A DNA stretch of 64,000 bases. It comes from Rhyacophila brunnea. Taxonomy: Eukaryota > Arthropoda > Insecta > Trichoptera > Rhyacophilidae. Below the pieces are notes generated by a model. The model worked only from the letters and a program-made list of their open reading frames with translations, ran no database searches and was not told the origin of the DNA. Made by a program: the position numbers and the translations under genes. Within the stretch, counting starts at the first letter, position 1; each line of letters begins with the position of its first letter. Positions 58,061 to 64,000 of this stretch are shown here, piece by piece. The DNA is taken from NCBI GenBank assembly GCA_022495005.1, contig JAGYXB010001854.1:1-64000 (forward strand), in the 5' to 3' direction.

Positions 58061-58249
58061 ACTTATTCCGAACCTTGATGTACAATAACCAGTACACCAT
58101 AACTGAGAGCATACAATGCATGTACAAGACTTATTTTTACAAATGCCTTCAGAACCAGCAGCAGCTAGCGCACAATGACTATTACACAGGCCGACGTCAG
58201 TAATTGAGCATAATATAGCTGAAAAAAAAAATCTTGTTTAATAAATTAT

Positions 58250-60300
58250 ATGTGATTTAATAGCTGACCCGGCAAAGATTGGTCTGCCAAATAAACTATT
58301 TCTAGTGAATATTTTGATGTTAAATAAAAAATAACGAATGTATTGTAAGTGTGTGGGGATAGGATCTATGACAGAAAGAGGAATGGAGCGCTGTAGACGA
58401 TGACCGCCGCTCAAATCAAAAAAACACCAACCATTCATTTTCTCAATTCAATGTATTTCATTAAAGCAACGGACATATTCATTGTTTGATCCCTTAAAAG
58501 TTAAATGTAAAGGGAAAAAAAGTAATATATGTTTTATCCTAAAGTAGGAAAATGAAATAAAGAAAATCAATATTATTTTTGAAGAGCAATTGAGCATACA
58601 ATATTTTTTCTCAGTGCGTCTTTAGCCAACACAAATAAGCTCGATGGTTTGCCCACGCGAGAACATGCCACGTATAATTTTATTGTCCATTTAAACAACA
58701 TGGTGTACCCAAATCTAAGCCGCAAACAGACATCGTTTGGCCTTGCGACTTATTGATTGTCATTGTAAATGCCAATCTAATATTAAATTAAACGCGTTTG
58801 AATTCAATTGGCATATCTGTAAAAGACCAATCGCGTGCCATTGCACAGCTGTGGTGGGTTCAAATTCCAAAGTAGAATAACTCAAGATTGAACTTTCAGT
58901 CGATATCGATCGATTTGTATGATACCATGTCGCCTGGCAACGACTGCTGTATCTTGAAGTTTAAATCGTCGAATCATTTTTGCTGCCAAAATGGCCCTTT
59001 CTGCCAGCAACGCATGATTTATGTATAGTGTGCGTACATCGGGAAATATGCGGTCAATGAGAGTATTTTGCGTATCAACGATTATGCAGAAATTAGTGGG
59101 CAATTTTATGCATCCAGTATTTTCATGGACAGCAACTTTTCCATCGCTGATATCTAACAATTGGTTCGAGAATGTGTCAGCGGATGGATCTTTTAGCATT
59201 TGGACGCGCATGTTTATGTGGCGATGATTTCAAGCAAGCGTTGATCTCATGAGCGTACGTTGAACGTAGAATGGTGGAAGTGTTTGTCTGAAATCACCTG
59301 AAAGAAGTAACAGAGTGCCGTCGAATAGTTTGTCTTTGTTTTTTTATATCTTTGAGTGTTCTGTTCAACGCATCAAGATAATGTTTGTGTACTATAGTAC
59401 ATTCATCCCAAATGATAATTTTTCATTGTTTCAGCACTGTGGCCATGGACGATTGTTTTTTTTTATGTTGCACACTGCGTCTGGGTTATTTTGAATATTC
59501 AGTGGCACCTTAAATGCTGAATGAGCTGTTCTGCTTCCATCCAATAAAGTTGCTGCAATGCCAGATGATGCAACGGCCAATGCGATGGCATTATTTGATC
59601 GGATTGAAGCGGATGTAAATGCTCGATATACTTGTTGGCGTTGTCGGTCATTTGCTCTGCGTGTGTTAACTACAAACCGGCGCGCTTGTCTCCGTTCCAA
59701 TTTTCGTTGTTGATTTTGTTCAGCTCGTGCCTCTGGTGATTGAGATGCACGCAATTGCGACATGCTCATACGCACATTTTTGTTATCATAATGGATTTGT
59801 TTGTCTGTTCTTTCTGCTCTACTATTTTGCATGGTTGTTGTTTTATTGCGTTGTGATATGCCGAATGAAATGTCAAAATGACGCGACGCTTCTCGTGAAT
59901 TCTTCTTGGACGTAGAGCTATCTGTCATTCAACAACATAAATAATTTCTTTCTGTTTGAAATACAAACTACTGTTGAATTTGTTCATAGAAAATACTAAA
60001 ATCGCGATTAAAAAATGGGAGGGTCGCGATTAAAAATGAGAGAGTGGGGGAGGAGGGTGAAAATTTGGAGTTATATGTATTTTTTGATGCCAAATAAAAA
60101 AAATTAAAAATAAATGTCAAAAAATTAGAAAAAAATATTCTGGATAGGGACACCCTAATCACCTAGCGGTATGAAATATACTTTACGACCTATTATCATA
60201 CCTAACAAATATAAATTTAAAAAAAATCATAAAAATCGGTCAAGCCGTTTCGGAGGAGTGCGACCACAAACACCGTGACACGAGATTTTTATATATAAGA
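58250..60300 (-). mobile_element. Helitron, internally deleted
   Basis: Read on the minus strand, the element starts TCTTATATATAAAAATCTCG at 60300, directly after an A, as expected for Helitron insertion between A and T. The next bases (TCCGAAACGGCTTGACCGAT) are a familiar Helitron 5' region. It carries a fused N-terminal and helicase remnant. CAGCTATTAAATC near 58260 lies by the sequence GCCGGGTCAGC, which I associate with Helitron 3' regions, but I could not fix the CTRR end, so the lower boundary is approximate. Confidence 0.8.
58580..59928 (-). pseudogene. Helitron replicase-helicase remnant, lacking the Rep domain
   Basis: The first frame (59928-59431) starts MTDSSTSKKNSREASRHFDI and has the arginine-rich N-terminal repeats of Helitron proteins (RASQSPEARAEQNQQRKLER). 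It then jumps directly into the PIF1-like helicase at IALAVASSGIAATLLDGSRT (motif Ia). Later pieces, with frame breaks, are the 'IIWDECT' Walker B region near 59405, SGDFRQTLP near 59290, INMRVQMLKDPSADTFSNQL (59211-58882), and [20 protein letters not shown] near 58750, then FSRVGKPSSLFVLA. The HUH replicase domain and Walker A are missing, so the copy cannot move by itself. Confidence 0.92.
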
Positions 60301-61929
60301 TTATCACGGATATATAGAGATATATCGACAAAACCCAATCACAAAACGAGATATTTAAAAATATAATCATTAACATTATTTTCTCTCAATATGTAAGGCA
60401 AAATAATATAATATATCTATATATCACAGAAAAGAAAAAGGAAAGTAAAGAAAGAAAAATAAAAAAAGAAAAATTTATGAGTTCCCTGATCTGTATCTTC
60501 GTCGGATATTGACAGCGTTTTGTGTCTCATATTTCACTGTCCTGAGATGGTGGCAGTCATTCAGTACTAGCGGCTATGATATTGTTACTGAATCACAGAT
60601 TTCCGGATCATATATTATTTTCTAAAGATTTTGTCGCCTCTATTGCATAAGAAACTAGCGCAAGACTATTCCGAGAGCAAATCTTACTAGTAACCACCTA
60701 GATCAGGGATGGCGAACGATTTTCTAATGTGTCAAACTATAAATAAAATTTTTGAAAAAATAGCTACGTGGAAACTGTTAAATGAAATTAAAAAATCAAA
60801 TCGGTACTTATATTTTTACACATTTATTTACACATACTATTATAACAGATTTTTATTGTAAATATATGAAAGAGGGTGAGATCGTACATTATGATAATTA
60901 CATTTTCTAAATGTACATACTTTTTATAATAATCTATATACTCAAGTTGTTTTTCTTATGTAAATTTGTTTTATTTACTTTTATTTGACTCTTCGATTAT
61001 AATTAAAAACGCGGCTTTTAAGAAAATCGTGGCTTATGCAAACTATTACAAAATTCTATGTATTATTTTAGATTTAAATTAAGTCATATAATTAAAATAG
61101 TCGCATTCAGTTTGGTGTATATCCCAGATGATCAAAATAGCTGATTCTTCTATTTTCACCGAATTAAATGTAACGGTTGGGTAATGTATTCCGTTTTTAT
61201 TCTACAATATTATTATTGTTTTAATCACATTACTAAATATCATTAATATCATTGCGAATTTTTTTCATACGGTGATAAAACAAAAATGGTGTTTTAAAAC
61301 ATTGTCCGTATGAGACAATAAAACTGTTACGGTCATAGGTTCGCAATCCTAGTATACCTATGTCAATATATTTCAAGACTTAGTTAAACTATGGTATGTT
61401 TTGACAAATATCTTCCGCAAACTTTTTAGTGTAGCGAGCTTTAATTCAATTGTATCCTATATATAGGATATTAGGATAATTATTATAATTATCTTTTAAG
61501 TATCTTAATAAAGATTTAGTATTTCGCTAATACCTATATGTAAATTTACTGTCTTAAATGTTAGATACCTAATTATTATTGTAAGTATAAAAAATAGTTT
61601 ATTGTCAGAAACTATAATAAAATACTATAACAGGGATGGGTGTGTTCCAATAAAGGTGTCAAAATAAAATTTAAACAACTCGAAAAATAATAAAATAATA
61701 ATGGGGAAAATATTTCATTTGGGTAACTTGGTAAAGGTTTGTTGTTTATATTTTTTTCTTTTAATTATTGGTTTTTATTTATATAGGTACCTAGTGGCTA
61801 TTGATTTTTTTGCGGCAAATAAAATAAAAAAACGTAAATAAAAATAAAAAGCAGTCGACGAAGGATAAGTCATGAAATGTTGCTATGCATTAGATTTCAG
61901 TACCTCTGTACTGGAGGGCGCGGCCCCCT
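60301..61929. other. AT-rich stretch with a possible hAT left end
   Basis: CAGGGATGGCGAAC at 60704 reads like the terminal repeat of a ZBED-type hAT and could be the left end of the element whose transposase lies at 61930-63180. No matching right end was found. The rest is AT-rich. A GC-rich patch at 61910-61950 contains GGGCGCGGCCCCCTAGGGAG. Confidence 0.45.
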
Positions 61930-63180
61930 AGGGAGCCCTAGAGCTCCTCCCATGGAACCGCGAAATATTTTAGTATATTTACATAAAATTGCTATTCCTT
62001 TGAGATCGATTCCTTGTTCAAATGATACTATGAAAAGAAGAATTGATGGCATGGGACACAATATTCAGAATCACTTATTAATATCTGGCATTAGACAGAG
62101 CAATTTCTTTGCAATACAACTCGATGAATCTACTAATAATAAAAACTACGCTCATTTATTAATGGTTTTTGTAAGATTTCAGTATGATTCCTAGATTTAT
62201 AACGATGTGCTTTTCTGAAGGGAACTTTTGACGACAACAAAAGCAATATAATATATCTTTAAGAAAGTATATGTGTTCTTTTACGAGAATAACCTTGAAT
62301 GGTCAAAATGTGTAGGAGACGCACAGATGGTGCAGCAGCAATGACTGGGAGAATATCAGGATTCAAGGTAAAAGTAGAAAAAGCATGCACAGATGCGAAA
62401 CATATTCACGGCGTAATACACAGAGAACATTTAGTACGTATTTCGACAAATGTGTTGCAAACTAAGTGTTGATTGGAGTTGTGTTAAATGTTAATTTAGT
62501 AAAAAAACCGTACTGTAAACTCAAGATTATTTAAAATTGTTTGCAAAGAGATGGGTCCGGTGCATGAAATTCTACTGTATCATACCGAAGTACGATGGCT
62601 TTTTCGAGGAAAGGTTTTAAAAATAATAATTATTGTAGAACTTAGAAATGAACTTCGCCTCTTTCTTCATGACAAAAAATCAGATGTTTCTTTCCACTTT
62701 AGTGATGAGAAATGGATTTGCTTTGCTTCATATTTGTCGGATTTTTTTAACAAAGTAAATGAATTGAATCTTTCTCTTTAGGTAAAAGATATCAACACTT
62801 TAATTCTGAATACATAACTTCAAACTTTCTAAAAAAACTTTCATCGTGATCAAAAGTTATTAATCAAGGATTCACACACATGTTTTCATGCTCGAATGAG
62901 TTTCTTACCACTAATGAAATACCTATCATTCTCGATTTCAATTAAAAAACTTATACCTACTTGATCACATTGCCGAATCACAACGATTTTTTAACAAATA
63001 TTTTCCAAACTTAAATGATCACTAAAAGTATAATTGGATAAGAACACTATTTGCTAAATCCCTGAAATATGATCATTATACGTGGGAAGCTCAAGAAAAA
63101 TTGATTGAAGTCGAATTTAATGAAACACGTCTTGCAGAATTTTAGATAAACAACAGCAAGCATATCCACCAATCGCAAAA
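61930..63180 (+). pseudogene. hAT transposase (ZBED5/GTF2IRD2-like), decayed
   Basis: The pieces follow the order of this hAT group. CSNDTMKRRIDGMGHNIQNH and FFAIQLDESTNNKNYAHLLM (first catalytic aspartate region) come first, then TDGAAAMTGRISGFK and the HIHGVIHREHL region near 62390. A frame at 62551-62781 reads MGPVHEILLYHTEVRWLFRG, KVL and LRNELRLFLHDKKSDVSFHF, then LSDFFNKVNELNLSL. The tail near 63080 reads YDHYTWEAQEKLIEVEFNET. Stops and frameshifts separate the pieces, and the N-terminal zinc finger is missing. It is followed directly by a family A repeat. Confidence 0.9.
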
Positions 63181-63194
63181 GCAAAATTGTTAAG

Positions 63195-63760
63195 ACCCTA
63201 CATGTGCCACGTAGTTCAAAATAGAGATTTTGTGGTATTTTCAGAGCATAAGCCTTGAACATGAACGTTGTAGAACATCTTTTTATAGAATTTTAAAGTC
63301 TTACTATTTCTGTGTTATTTATGTTAAACATTTGTTGACTGTATAAAGTAGTTTTATTCCATAAAATAGTATTCTTTAAAACCTCATGATCCAATGGTTT
63401 AGAATATAGTCATATTTCAGTACATCCATGTGCAGTGGTGTTATCATTTTTTTAATTTATTAATTTTTTAACGCATTTATTAAACCACTAGTAAAATTGT
63501 TGTAAACATTATATAGTAAAATATTTATGATAGAAAATTATATGCATAATCTCTGTGAATCCAAAATTGATACATATCTTACAAGAATTAGGCATTTTAT
63601 TATTCAAAAAATGGGCACGATTAACACATTTTGAGATAATTCTAAAGATATTGATTATAAGCTATATTTGTGACCTTTCAAATGTGATAAAATATCATAC
63701 GAATAATAATTGTTTTATAATACATAATTATCAACCTAAGAATACGGTAGTTTTTTTAAA
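63195..63760 (+). repeat. Repeat family A, third locus
   Basis: Begins with a degenerate CTACATGTGCCACGTAG palindrome, then GTATTTTCAGAGCATAAGCC, AATAGTATTCTTTAAAACCT and ATTAGGCATTTTATTATTC, in the same order as 23798-24404. It ends near the AAGAATACGGTAGTTTTTTT stretch, so the terminal 150 bp present elsewhere are missing. Confidence 0.75.
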
Positions 63761-64000
63761 CACACAATAATATCTTTCGCTGATTTTCTTCATCATTACC
63801 AGCGATCGATCCGCTTCAAATAGGTGGTGGTGCGCTCTTCTGAAATGTCACTTTTTGTCAAAAAGTAACTTAAATACATGTGAATTGTATTCATATGTTT
63901 ATAAAGGCGTGTATTATAAAATCAACTAGATAAAACATCAACAAAACAATGGCACATCTATGTTATTCTAAATTTAATAATATAACCTTAAATTCCGTCA
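63761..64000. other. No gene seen
   Basis: AT-rich end of window; nothing identified. Confidence 0.5.

Overview
The window looks like intergenic or heterochromatin-like DNA from an insect. It is AT-rich, full of short 'taggtacctac' type strings, and made up almost entirely of eukaryotic transposable elements. The repeat style (mariner, hAT, pogo-like, Sola-like, Helitron, DIRS, I-like and RTE-like LINEs) fits an arthropod, possibly a sap-feeding hemipteran such as an aphid; that placement is inference. No complete conserved host gene was found. The only host-like coding signals are two short signal-peptide exons on the minus strand (27082-27178 and 33752-33835) and a weak candidate 3' exon (33465-33531).

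Region 1-14746 is a large, decayed LTR retrotransposon. Its right LTR (13853-14746) matches the truncated left LTR (1-709) at roughly 98% by eye. Its Ty3/gypsy-like gag and pol survive only as fragments (8260-9905). A DIRS-type tyrosine-recombinase retrotransposon (about 1818-6447) sits inside it, with inverted termini and an internal complementary region still readable. The 3' third of the LTR element is non-coding and holds tandem repeats, including three hairpin units spaced 167-168 bp apart whose outer stem shows a compensatory base-pair change (12916-13307).

Region 14747-27000 holds a minisatellite, an internally deleted pogo/Tigger-like element with TA target duplication and reiterated subterminal motifs (16735-18663), a short hAT element with a perfect 8-bp target duplication (20987-21776), a perfect 32-bp palindrome, and a fold-back element flanked by 130-bp direct repeats (23666-24943). 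Region 27000-39250 holds the two signal-peptide exons, a tRNA-derived SINE, a fold-back element, two hAT elements abutting at one target site (35330-37355), and a 1.3-kb mariner with three frameshifts.

Region 39800-49650 is dominated by an I-like LINE with apurinic endonuclease, reverse transcriptase and RNase H (39808-44893). It also has a minisatellite, a TIR element carrying an RTE-like LINE, a second SINE copy and a LINE endonuclease scrap. Region 49850-64000 contains a 1.46-kb long inverted repeat, an R1-like LINE reverse transcriptase split by a Sola-like DNA transposon with 4-bp target duplication (51436-54050), a small MITE, an internally deleted Helitron with its A|TC 5' junction visible (to 60300), and a decayed hAT transposase (61930-63180). 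A roughly 0.6-kb repeat family recurs at 23.8, 24.4, 52.1 and 63.2 kb.

The genes do not form a pathway. The window is best read as a stack of nested insertions whose order can be reconstructed: DIRS into the LTR element, one hAT at the edge of another, Sola into a LINE, and a family repeat into Sola.
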